NCBI GenBank assembly: GCA_965250245.1
Contig: OZ252296.1
Coordinates: 186,001-250,000, forward strand
Direction of reading: 5' to 3'
Source: JABDIP01 sp965250245
Lineage (GTDB): Bacteria; Pseudomonadota; Alphaproteobacteria; DSM-16000; Inquilinaceae
DNA: 64,000 nt
Positions 41,895-49,564 of the stretch are shown here, piece after piece; within the stretch, counting starts at the first letter, position 1, and each line of letters begins with the position of its first letter. The notes beneath the pieces are model-generated. The model saw only the letters and a list, made by a program, of their open reading frames with translations, was not told the origin of the DNA and did no database searches. Both the position numbers and the translations under genes were made by a program.

Positions 41895-42947
41895 TCAGCC
41901 GTAGCGGTAGGGCGGGCCCGCCTTGACCATGGTTTCGCGGTAGTTCTTGAGGATCTGGATAACGCGGGCGCTGCGGTCGCTTTCCGCGGCGATCTCCTCC
42001 CAGAACTCCAGAGCCTTGTTCTCGACCTCCTGCCATTCCGACTCGGGGATCGAGGTCAGCTCCAGCTTGCCGCCGGTGGTGCGGTAGAAGGCCTCGCCCC
42101 ACCAGTACCAGTGCTGGCGATAGTAGTGCGACGAATCCATGCACAGGCGGAACAGCTCCTGCAGGTGCCCGGGCAGCTCGTTCCAGCGTTCGGAATTGGC
42201 AAAATAGGAGCCGGACCAGGCGCCGGAGATGTTGTTGGTCAGGTAGTAGTTGTTCACGTCCGCCCAGCCGACGGTGTAGTCCTCGGTGATGCCGGACCAG
42301 GAGATGCCGTCCAACTCACCCGTCTGCACCGCCACTTCGATGTCCTCCCAGGGCAGGGTCACCGGCACCACGCCGAAGCGCTGCAGGAAGCGGCCGGCGG
42401 TCGGGAAGGTGAAGACCCGCTTGCCCTCCAGATCGGCCAGGCTGCGGATCGGGTCAACGGTGACGAAGTTGCACGGGTCCCAGGCGCCGGCGGAAAGCCA
42501 GGTGACGTTCTCAACCTCGCCATAGGCCTCCTCCCAGATCTCCTTCAGGCCGTAATGGTTGAACAGCACCGGCACGTCGAGGGAGTAGCGCGAGGCGAAG
42601 GGGAAATAGCCGCCGAACACCGACACGTCGACCGGGGCGGCGATGCTATCGTCGTCGGACTGCACCGCGTCGATGGTGCCGCGCTGCATGGCCCGGAACA
42701 GCTCGCCGGTCGGGACCAGCTGGTCGGCGAAATAGAGCTCGATCTCCATCTCGCCGTTGGCGACCTTGTTGAAGCTGTCGATGGAGGGCTTGATGACGTG
42801 CTCGGCCAGCGCCGGGCCGGCATAGGTCTGCAACCGCCAGCGGATGGTCGACTGGCCCTTGACGTAGGGTGCGGGGAAGGTCGAGGCCGCCGCCACGCCG
42901 GCCGTCGCCACGCCCGCCTTCTTGATGAAACTGCGTCTGTCGGTCAT
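41895..42947 (-). CDS. TRAP transporter substrate-binding protein (DctP family)
   Basis: A 350-residue periplasmic binding protein. The signal begins DRRSFIKKAG, a twin-arginine (Tat) type, followed by a hydrophobic stretch. DctP family features are seen in MQRGTIDAVQSDD and in the central GKRVFTFPTAGRFLQRFGVVPVTLPWEDIEVAVQTGELDGI block (residues about 170-212, given by position), with the usual conserved Arg of the carboxylate site in this class. ATG 42947 has GGGAGAAG upstream. Substrates of the class are organic acids such as 2-oxoacids. It is separated from its permease gene dctM by the nested repeat 43033-43262. Confidence 0.92.
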   Translation of the reverse strand: MTDRRSFIKKAGVATAGVAAASTFPAPYVKGQSTIRWRLQTYAGPALAEHVIKPSIDSFNKVANGEMEIELYFADQLVPTGELFRAMQRGTIDAVQSDDDSIAAPVDVSVFGGYFPFASRYSLDVPVLFNHYGLKEIWEEAYGEVENVTWLSAGAWDPCNFVTVDPIRSLADLEGKRVFTFPTAGRFLQRFGVVPVTLPWEDIEVAVQTGELDGISWSGITEDYTVGWADVNNYYLTNNISGAWSGSYFANSERWNELPGHLQELFRLCMDSSHYYRQHWYWWGEAFYRTTGGKLELTSIPESEWQEVENKALEFWEEIAAESDRSARVIQILKNYRETMVKAGPPYRYG

Positions 42948-43268
42948 TGCTCTTCTCCCTGTTGTCGTTTCGGCTTGGTGACGATGTTGGCTGGCATTCG
43001 CCCTGTTTGCGTCGTCCTTCTCAAACAACCCCGATTTCACCACCAAGACACCAAGGCACCAAGTGTTCCGGCTGGCCACGCCGCTGGCGCATCAAACAGA
43101 TTTTTCACCACAGAGACACAGAGGCACAGAGAACCAACTATCGGTTTCGCGCCCAGGTCTTCCGCCGGAGGCAATCTCTTCTTTTGGTTCTCTGTGTCTC
43201 TGTGCCTCTGTGGTGAATTCAAAGCGCCTTCGGCGCGACCAACTTGGTGTCTTGGTGGTGAGAATCCC
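42948..43268. repeat. 321-base gap with nested inverted repeats (family R5)
   Basis: Between the TRAP large permease and binding protein genes. Outer arms: 43035-43063 (CACCACCAAGACACCAAGG type) and 43242-43261, the complement. Inner arms: 43101-43139 (CACCACAGAGACACAGAGG type) and 43183-43216, the complement. The two arm families are purine/pyrimidine-biased variants of one theme, with 11-base sub-periodicity. Transcription across it would fold into a long double hairpin. No gene seen. Confidence 0.85.
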
Positions 43269-44591
43269 CTACCGCGCATAGTGCCATTCCGGGAGCCAGA
43301 GGGCGATCTGGGGGAAGGCCATGACGACGGCGAGGCCGATGCACATCACCAGCACGAAGGGAATGATGGAGCGGTAGATGTCGCCCAGCGTGACCTCCTT
43401 GGGCGCCATGGCGCGCATCAGGAACAGGTTGTAGCCGAAGGGCGGGGTCATGTAGGCGATCTGGCAGGTGATGGTGTAGAGCACCCCGTACCAGACCAGG
43501 CTGAAGCCCAGCGCGTCGACCAGCGGCACGTAGAGTGGGGCCACGATCACCAGCATGGCGGTGTCGTCCAGGAACATGCCCATCACGATGTAGGAGAGCT
43601 GCATCATGATCAGCACGCCCCAGGGGCCGAGCCCCCAGCTCTCCAGGAACAGGGTCTCGATCGCGTCGACCGCGCGCAGCCCGTCGAACACCGCCGCGAA
43701 GCACAGCGCCGCCAGAATGATCCACATGAACATGCAGGTGATGGCCAGCGTCTTGCGCAGGGTGTCCTCCACCACTTGAAAGGTCAGGCGGCGGCGGAAG
43801 AAGGCCGCGAGGGTCGCCGAGGCGGCCCCGACGGCCGAGCTTTCCACCAGGCTGGTGATGCCCATCAGGAACAGGCCGGTCATCATGAAGAAGATGAACA
43901 GCGGCAGCATGCCGGCCCCGATCAGCCGCCAGATCTCGCCCGGCTCCAGGGTGCGCTCTTCCTTCGGCAGCGGCGGGCCCAGGTTGGGCTGCAGGGCGCA
44001 GCGGATGGCGATATAGGCGATGAACAGGGTGGCCAGCAGCAGGCCCGGGAAGACACCGGCGAGCCAGAGCTGGCCGATCGGCTGGCGCGCGATCATGCCG
44101 TAGAGGACCAGGACCACGCTGGGCGGGATCAGGATGCCCAGCGAGCTGCCGGCCTGGATGACGCCGGTCACCATCACCTTGTCGTAGCCGCGGCGCAGCA
44201 TCTCCGGCAGGGCGATGCTGGCGCCGATCGCCATACCGGCGACGCTGAGGCCGTTCATCGCCGAGACCGCGACCATCAGGCCGATGGTGCCGATTGCCAG
44301 GCCGCCGCGCATCGGGCCGGAGATCACATGGAACAGCCGGTAGAGGTCCCCGGCGATGCCGGACTCCGACAGCATGTAGCCCATGTAGACGAACATTGGC
44401 AGGGTCACGAGGGCGTACCAGCCGAGCGACTTGAAGCTGGCGCTGAACGGGATCTCGAAGCCGCCCTGGCCCCAGAGCAGCAGAGCCGCGGCGGTGGCCA
44501 CGAAGCCGATGGCGCCGAACACCCGCTGGCCGGTCAAAAGGGTCAGCAGCATGGAGGAGAACATGAGCAGGGCGATCAACTCCGGCGTCAT
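43269..44591 (-). CDS. TRAP transporter large permease (DctM family)
   Basis: A 440-residue membrane protein with about 12 helices; the core includes LGILIPPSVVLVLYGMIA and the repeated TPPFGYNLFLM block of the DctM family, which forms the ion-coupled translocation path. ATG 44591 overlaps the DctQ stop by 4 bases (ATGA), so the start is well fixed. Together with DctQ and DctP it forms a sodium-driven high-affinity importer for organic acids. Confidence 0.95.
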   Translation of the reverse strand: MTPELIALLMFSSMLLTLLTGQRVFGAIGFVATAAALLLWGQGGFEIPFSASFKSLGWYALVTLPMFVYMGYMLSESGIAGDLYRLFHVISGPMRGGLAIGTIGLMVAVSAMNGLSVAGMAIGASIALPEMLRRGYDKVMVTGVIQAGSSLGILIPPSVVLVLYGMIARQPIGQLWLAGVFPGLLLATLFIAYIAIRCALQPNLGPPLPKEERTLEPGEIWRLIGAGMLPLFIFFMMTGLFLMGITSLVESSAVGAASATLAAFFRRRLTFQVVEDTLRKTLAITCMFMWIILAALCFAAVFDGLRAVDAIETLFLESWGLGPWGVLIMMQLSYIVMGMFLDDTAMLVIVAPLYVPLVDALGFSLVWYGVLYTITCQIAYMTPPFGYNLFLMRAMAPKEVTLGDIYRSIIPFVLVMCIGLAVVMAFPQIALWLPEWHYAR

Positions 44592-45088
44592 GTCAGCTCC
44601 TCCCCGCGCGCCCGCGCCAGATCCTTGAAGAAGAGGGCGATCGTCTGCAGCAGCATCAGCAGGATGCCGAAGCACATAATGATCTTGATCGGGGCCAGCG
44701 GCGGCGCCCAGGAGGAGTAGTTCTTCTGCCCGTATTCCAGCGCGTATTGGGTGCTGGAGAGCCCGCCGATGAACAGCCAGACCAGATAGAACAGCAGCAT
44801 GGCCACGGTGATGGCGTCGGCGATCGCCTTGCCCCGCGGCGTCCAGCGGCCATAGACCAGGTCCATGCGCACATGGCTGTCCAGCTGCATGGAATGGGCG
44901 CCGCCCACCAGGTAGTAGGCGGCCAGGGAGAATTGCAGGATCTCCACCGTCCAGATGTAGGAAACGCCCGCCGCCGCCTTGGAGATGGCGGAGAACAGCA
45001 TCACCCCCATCATCACGAAGATCATGTACATCATCAGCCGGCCGACCCGCCGGTTGACGGCCTCGACCACCCGCACATAGGTCTTCAC
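44588..45088 (-). CDS. TRAP transporter small permease (DctQ family)
   Basis: A membrane protein of about 166 residues with four helices; the sequence YIWTVEILQFSLAAYYLVGG and the motif HVRMDLVYGRWTPR match DctQ proteins (the family's conserved Arg-Asp region after helix 2). It overlaps DctM by 4 bases. The start is uncertain: the open frame reaches 45235, but that part is low-complexity; I chose GTG 45088 just before the first amphipathic helix. The true start could be an ATG 18-20 codons later. Confidence 0.85.
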   Translation of the reverse strand: MKTYVRVVEAVNRRVGRLMMYMIFVMMGVMLFSAISKAAAGVSYIWTVEILQFSLAAYYLVGGAHSMQLDSHVRMDLVYGRWTPRGKAIADAITVAMLLFYLVWLFIGGLSSTQYALEYGQKNYSSWAPPLAPIKIIMCFGILLMLLQTIALFFKDLARARGEELT

Positions 45089-45426
45089 GGCGTTCGGCAA
45101 ACGACCCCCCGTCCCCGCAACAACACTCGCCCTGCCGCCGCCTTCTGCCGGGCGGCGGTCGGTCGACGATCCTGGTTCAGCATCCGGCCCCGGCGCAAGG
45201 ACCGCACCGGTCGGCGGCCAGCGGCTGCCCGCCAATCCAATACGTTAGGGGTGATTTCCGCGCCGGTCGAGGGTCTTGCAGGCGGAGAGCATCGGCACAA
45301 GCCCTCACCCGGCCTGCCTGTGGCAGTCCACCCTCTCCCAAAGGGAGAGGGTTTTCGGCGGCGGCATTTTTGGTTCCCTCTACCCCTGGGAGAGGGCGGC
45401 GCGCGAAGACGCGCCGGGTGAGGGCT
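45089..45426. other. 338-base gene-free region with an R4 repeat
   Basis: It should contain the TRAP operon promoter. Positions 45302-45423 are an R4 inverted repeat (CCCTCACCCGGC... to ...GCCGGGTGAGGG ends with inner CCCTCTCCC/GGGAGAGGG arms). The rest (45089-45300) shows no gene. Confidence 0.65.
45302..45423. repeat. Dispersed inverted repeat, family R4 (copy 1)
   Basis: Ends are CCCTCACCCGGC and GCCGGGTGAGGG; internal CCCTCTCCCAAAGGGAGAGGG hairpin and CCCTGGGAGAGGG follow the same plan as 58729-58870. The element lies between the YHYH and TRAP genes. Confidence 0.85.
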
Positions 45427-46257
45427 TCACCGCCGCGGCCGCTGGCCAGGCGGTGGGCGCTGGCCCGGGGGTGAGCGGCCGGTGACGCCCTGGCCGCCAC
45501 CGCCGCGGAAGTCGGAGCTGACGTCGCCCCAGAAACAGCGTGGGTAGAACGGGTAGGTGTCGGTGGCGAAGTAGACGAAGCGGCCCTCGATGGTGCCGCC
45601 ATTGCACTGGTCGAGATTGCCCGCGCCGGCGACGTATTCCCAATCCTCCACATAGGTGCCGTCATGGGCGCCGAACGGAGCGGTGGCGCGGGTGCCGGAT
45701 TTCAGCACGTAGCTCGGCTGTGCCTCTGCGCCGACATAGTGGATTTCGAAGCCGTCGGCGGCCCATCCGATCTGGGTGTCGGCGGAGATCGCCAGCAGGC
45801 CGACCGGCACGCCGTGATAGTGGTACAGCCCGCGCTCGTCGACATGGGCGTTGTGATGGTCCATGCCCAGCGCCTCCGCGCTGCCCATGCCCTCCAGGTT
45901 CCAGCCCGAGGAGCGGTCGCGGCTGTGGCCGCGCGGGCTCGACGCGTCGTACCAGTCGGCCGTGCCGGGACGGAACGGGATGCCGTTCAGGCCGATGCCG
46001 ACGGTCTGGGCGCTGCGGTTCGGCCGGCTGTTGCGGCTCGGCGTGGCATCCACGCAATAGCGCAGCTGCTGGCTTTCGAAGCTGTGCGGATTGCCGCGGT
46101 TGGGGAAGGTGCCGATGTCATGGTTCGGCACGCCGTTGGAGCTGATGCAGCGCCGGTCGCCTTCAACGGTGATCTGCACCGAGGGGGATTGCGCCCAGGC
46201 GCCGCCGGCCGCCATTCCGGCAAGCGCAAGGATGGCGATGGCAAGTCTCGAGGTCAT
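45427..46257 (-). CDS. YHYH-domain secreted protein
   Basis: A 276-residue exported protein with a Sec signal (1-22, ending AWA). The YHYH domain is marked by GLYHYHGVPVG (near residue 142), preceded by GMDHHNAHVD, a His-rich cluster that suggests metal binding. Cysteines are placed for disulphides. The last 30 residues are Gly/Pro/Arg-rich (GQRPPPGQRPRR). Its function is unknown; the domain occurs alone or in larger secreted proteins. Confidence 0.87.
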   Translation of the reverse strand: MTSRLAIAILALAGMAAGGAWAQSPSVQITVEGDRRCISSNGVPNHDIGTFPNRGNPHSFESQQLRYCVDATPSRNSRPNRSAQTVGIGLNGIPFRPGTADWYDASSPRGHSRDRSSGWNLEGMGSAEALGMDHHNAHVDERGLYHYHGVPVGLLAISADTQIGWAADGFEIHYVGAEAQPSYVLKSGTRATAPFGAHDGTYVEDWEYVAGAGNLDQCNGGTIEGRFVYFATDTYPFYPRCFWGDVSSDFRGGGGQGVTGRSPPGQRPPPGQRPRR

Positions 46258-46365
46258 GCGGGATCATCCGGAAGCAGTCGCGGGGCCGGCGACGGTACGG
46301 CCGATTTGTATCAGAATTGTCCCGGAGATCTTGACAAGTATGTGGGCACCGCACTCGGCGATGGC

Positions 46366-46962
46366 CTAGTCGCCGGACCAGCGGCGTCCACGAATGCCGT
46401 CCGATCGGTAGACGCCGGCTCGGACCCCGTAGTCCCGATGCATCGATCGTCTGGCGGTGTTGACCTGGTCCGCCGTCAGGGCCACCGCGGCACCCCTGGC
46501 CCGGATCGCCCGGGCGCGAAGGTCGGTTGCGATCGCGATCAACTCCGGCGTCAAGGTGAATTCCGGGCGCGTGGGCTGCTCGCCGGAGGCCAGCAGGTAC
46601 CAGGCCTCGGCGATGAACGCCGCGCCCTCCTCGGAGCGAATACGGGTCTGGCCCGCTCGCAGGTCCATCTGGGCATGGGTGCACTCGTGGACCACCGTGG
46701 CGCGGCCGGCAGCGGTCGCCAGGGTGTCCGACGATCGCGGGTTCAGCTTGTCGCCATCCGGGTCGTACATGGCGAGCGCGTTTGGGCCGACGATCTGCGG
46801 CCGCACGGTGACCCGGATGCGATGACGGATCGGGTGATCGGCGAAGCAGTTCGACAGCTCCCAATAGCCATGGCCGGAAACCCGAAGGCTGGCGAACTGG
46901 AAATTGATCTCCTTGACCGCGTTGGAGCGCAGCAGGTCCTGGACCTGGATGTCGATGGTCAT
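46366..46962 (-). CDS. Small HExxH protein, predicted minimal metallopeptidase
   Basis: A 198-residue cytoplasmic protein without recognised family. It contains VVHECTHAQMD (HECTH near residues 92-96), a zinc-peptidase motif, and a Glu-rich helix EEGAAFIAEAW about 20 residues on that could supply the third ligand. The N-terminus is a short soluble region. ATG 46962 is used. It lies between the YHYH gene and an Lrp gene, each separated by more than 100 bases. Confidence 0.65.
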   Translation of the reverse strand: MTIDIQVQDLLRSNAVKEINFQFASLRVSGHGYWELSNCFADHPIRHRIRVTVRPQIVGPNALAMYDPDGDKLNPRSSDTLATAAGRATVVHECTHAQMDLRAGQTRIRSEEGAAFIAEAWYLLASGEQPTRPEFTLTPELIAIATDLRARAIRARGAAVALTADQVNTARRSMHRDYGVRAGVYRSDGIRGRRWSGD

Positions 46963-47102
46963 GATCCCTCTCGTATCAGCATGGATCGGGGACGGCGGCG
47001 AAGGAACATCGCCACCGGGTCTGTTGCGCCCGACCTATTTATATCTAATTAACATCAAATTGTATATATTAGACTGAAAAGAGACTGAGCCCGTCGCGGT
47101 GA
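46963..47102. other. AT-rich intergenic segment
   Basis: Between the HExxH and Lrp genes, both on the minus strand. Positions 47034-47082 are strongly AT-rich (TATTTATATCTAATTAAC and TTGTATATATTAG), a striking contrast in this chromosome, and may hold the HExxH gene promoter or a protein-binding site. Confidence 0.5.
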
Positions 47103-47564
47103 TCAGGCGTAGTCCAGGGGCAGGGCGGTGGTCTGCTTGATCTCCTCCATCACGAAGCTGGAGGACACGTCGGACAGGTCGATGCGGGCGATCAGCCGCT
47201 GATAGAGGGCATCGAAGGCCTTCATGTCCGGCACCACCGCGTGCAGCAGGTAATCCGTGTCGCCGGTCATGCGGAAGGCGCCGACGATCTCCGGGATGTC
47301 GGCCACCGCCTTGGAGAAGGCCTCGGACCATTCCGGGCTGTGCCGGTCGGTGCGGATGGCGATGAAGGCGGTCAGGCCGCAATTCAGCCGGTCGGCATCC
47401 AGCAGTGCCACGCGGCCGCGGATATAGCCTTCCGCCTCCAGCCGGCGGACCCGACGCCAGCAGGGATTCTTGGACAGGCCGACCCGATCGGCGAGGTCGC
47501 CCACGGACTGGCTCGAATCTTCCTGAAGGGCCGACAGGATACGGCGGTCGATCGGGTCGAACAT
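47103..47564 (-). CDS. Lrp/AsnC-family transcriptional regulator
   Basis: A 153-residue regulator: N-terminal HTH (about 5-60, with VGLSKNPCWRRVRRLEAEGYI) and C-terminal RAM effector domain (about 70-145, with GDTDYLLHAVVPDMKAF). Such proteins respond to amino acids as octamers. ATG 47564 begins directly at the HTH (MFDPIDRRIL). It is divergent from the DUF6356/amidotransferase genes (127-base gap), which it may control. Confidence 0.93.
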   Translation of the reverse strand: MFDPIDRRILSALQEDSSQSVGDLADRVGLSKNPCWRRVRRLEAEGYIRGRVALLDADRLNCGLTAFIAIRTDRHSPEWSEAFSKAVADIPEIVGAFRMTGDTDYLLHAVVPDMKAFDALYQRLIARIDLSDVSSSFVMEEIKQTTALPLDYA

Positions 47565-47691
47565 TGTTCCAACAACTTCCAGAAACTTGGGACGAAATCG
47601 CGTAGTAGGCGTCAATGTATCACACGATTGGGACCAAATCTCGCCCAGCAGCCTTTATCATGGTCCCGTTGTTCCAAGGAAGGGCTGTCCC

Positions 47692-47958
47692 ATGACCGAT
47701 CGTCTGCTGCGCGCGTTCACCGAGCATCCCGCATCCGTCGGCGAGAGCTATTGGCAGCACCTGGCTTTCGCGCTCGGTTTCTCGGTCAAGCTGATCCTGG
47801 CCGGGCTGGCGGCGCTGGTGCATGCCCTGCTGCCCTTCCTGTTCAAGACCACGGCCAGCCGGCTGATCGCCGAGATGGCGGCACGGACCGGCAACCGCAC
47901 GGCCGCGGCCGATCGTTCCGCAAGTCAGGCTGCCGATGTGTCGCTGGGTCGCGTATAG
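47692..47958 (+). CDS. DUF6356-family small membrane protein
   Basis: An 88-residue protein. The start TDRLLRAFTEHPASVGESYW and the single helix (about 24-50) with HALLPFLFKTTAS fit the DUF6356 family, of unknown function. It overlaps the next gene by 23 bases, which implies coupled translation. Confidence 0.82.
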   Translation: MTDRLLRAFTEHPASVGESYWQHLAFALGFSVKLILAGLAALVHALLPFLFKTTASRLIAEMAARTGNRTAAADRSASQAADVSLGRV

Positions 47959-48706
47959 CGGCCGGCCGACCTATCTGGAGTCTCTGGTCGCGCAGCCGGA
48001 GCACTCGCTGATCTCCCAGAGCCTCCATGCGACGGAGGCGAAGACCGGCATCAATGGCGACGGGTTCGGGCTCGGCTGGTACGGCGAGCGCGACGAGCCC
48101 GGCCTGTTCCGCGAGACCCTGCCGGCCTGGAGCGACGAGAATTTGCGCAGCCTGTGCCGGCTGATCCGCTCGCGGCTGTTCTTCGCCCATGTGCGGGCCT
48201 CCACCGGCACCGCGACCACCCGCTCCAATTGCCACCCCTTCGCCGTCGGGCCCTGGCTGTTCATGCACAACGGTCAGATTGGCGGCTATCGCCGCCTGCG
48301 CCGGGATCTGGAGGCCCTGATCCCGGACCGGCTCTACGAGCACCGCACCGGGACCACCGACAGCGAGGCGCTGTTCCTGATCCTGCTCGCACGGAACGTC
48401 GAGACCGATCCGGTCGCGGCGGTGCAGTCGACCCTGGCGGAGGTCGCCGAGCTGCAGCGGCGCAAGGCGATCCGGGCGCCGATGCGGTTCACCGCCGCCC
48501 TGTCCGACGGCCGCAATCTCTATGCCTTCCGTTGCGCCAGCGACCGCAAGGCCCCCAGCCTCTACTACCGCAATGGCAACGGGGCGGTGACCGCTGTGTC
48601 GGAGCCGCTGGACGCCGATGGCGCGGGCTGGTCGCCGGTGCCGGAGGGCCATGTGCTGGTCGCCGATGCCGACGGCGTGTCGGAGCTGCGGCCCCTGGCG
48701 GCCTGA
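47936..48706 (+). CDS. Class II glutamine amidotransferase
   Basis: A 256-residue Ntn hydrolase. Cys2 after the initiator Met is the nucleophile (MCRWVAYSG). GINGDGFGLGWY, FFAHVRASTG, NCHPF and MHNGQIGG are the substrate-binding blocks of the YafJ/EgtC-like group, which releases ammonia from glutamine or amides. No EgtB or EgtD gene is adjacent, so a role in ergothioneine synthesis is not supported. It ends before a terminator shared with the DUF2914 gene. Confidence 0.92.
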   Translation: MCRWVAYSGRPTYLESLVAQPEHSLISQSLHATEAKTGINGDGFGLGWYGERDEPGLFRETLPAWSDENLRSLCRLIRSRLFFAHVRASTGTATTRSNCHPFAVGPWLFMHNGQIGGYRRLRRDLEALIPDRLYEHRTGTTDSEALFLILLARNVETDPVAAVQSTLAEVAELQRRKAIRAPMRFTAALSDGRNLYAFRCASDRKAPSLYYRNGNGAVTAVSEPLDADGAGWSPVPEGHVLVADADGVSELRPLAA

Positions 48707-48740
48707 GCTTGCGTCGAAGAGCACAGACCGAGACCCGGAT

Positions 48741-48822
48741 CGTCATTGCGAGGAGCCGAAGGCGACGCGGCAATCCACTGTTTGTGGAGAGAGTGGATCG
48801 CCGCGCTTCGCTCGCGATGACG
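48741..48822. repeat. Dispersed inverted repeat, family R3 (copy 1)
   Basis: CGTCATTGCGAGGAGC... at the left is complemented by ...GCTCGCGATGACG at the right, with an inner GCGGCAATCCACT / AGTGGATCGCCGC pair. It closely matches 62488-62569. It lies between the amidotransferase stop and the terminator. Confidence 0.9.
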
Positions 48823-48870
48823 ATGGAGGGATGGTCCACAGCAGGTCGGTTGGAGGGGCTTCGGGCGCCC

Positions 48871-48904
48871 AAAAGAAAAACGCCCCGGCGAGCCGGGGCG
48901 TTTT
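48871..48904. terminator. Bidirectional intrinsic terminator
   Basis: An 8-bp GC stem (48881-48888 with 48893-48900, CGCCCCGG/CCGGGGCG) with a 4-base loop is followed by TTTT on the plus strand and preceded by AAAAGAAAAA, i.e. a T-run on the minus strand. It sits between the convergent amidotransferase and DUF2914 genes and should stop both. Confidence 0.88.
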
Positions 48905-48939
48905 CGTCACCGGACGGGGGGTCCGTCCAGGCGGTACCG

Positions 48940-49341
48940 TTACCGGTTCGACGCCGGCTGCTTGCCGGTGTAGTTCAGCGTACGGGTCGTCAGGACCTCG
49001 CCCGAGCTGTCAACGACCGAAACCGTCCAGGTTCCGACCCACTCCGGCACGAAGTTCTTCGACGACCAGACCCGCCACCGCGGGCCGCCGACATCGAACG
49101 GGATCTCGGCGAACACGGTGCCGTTGTACTCCCAGCGGTGGATCACCCGCTGGCCGGCCATGTCACGAAGATCGGTGTAGAAATAGACCTGACTCTCGTC
49201 GTTGGCCATGGTCCGAATGTGGTTGGTCGGCTCACGGTCCACGACATTGTCGGTGAACTGGGCACGCGCCACGCTGCCGTCGGCGGCCAACGCCGGCGCC
49301 GCAATCAGAACGGCGGCAAACGCCCCAAGGATCGCCTTCAT
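48940..49341 (-). CDS. DUF2914-domain exported protein
   Basis: A 133-residue protein with a Sec signal (1-20, ending ALAA). The mature part is a DUF2914 domain: ARAQFTDNVVDREP, VYFYTDLRDMAGQRVIHRW, PRWRVWSSKN and GTWTVSVVDSSG are all family blocks. Predicted periplasmic beta-sandwich of unknown function. ATG 49341 is 7 bases after GGAG. Confidence 0.9.
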   Translation of the reverse strand: MKAILGAFAAVLIAAPALAADGSVARAQFTDNVVDREPTNHIRTMANDESQVYFYTDLRDMAGQRVIHRWEYNGTVFAEIPFDVGGPRWRVWSSKNFVPEWVGTWTVSVVDSSGEVLTTRTLNYTGKQPASNR

Positions 49342-49564
49342 CATCGCACTCCACTGGTTACAAGCGGTGCGCAAAGAACTAGGTAAAATTTGTTAAGCAA
49401 GAATTAAAAGGAATTCTGCGGGTTTCAGCCGTCTATTAGCGCCATTTATTAAAAATGACATAGACCTGCGAATTGTTGTTCACAAACGGGCGGTTATCCG
49501 GTCTGCGAAATTTCCGCCATGCCCGAAACATGCCGCAATCTCAGGACGTTGACGTGTGCCTGCG
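49342..49564. other. 223-base AT-rich intergenic region
   Basis: It separates the DUF2914 and alpha-galactosidase genes, both on the minus strand. It is AT-rich at 49380-49500 (for example TTTATTAAAAATGACAT) and should hold the DUF2914 promoter. No gene or terminator that I can support. Confidence 0.5.

Noticed and set aside
41661..44720. A 1019-codon plus-strand frame across the TRAP genes and repeats
   Set aside because: It runs antisense to recognised DctP and DctM genes and through repeats; the translation is His/Asp/Gln-rich without known domains.
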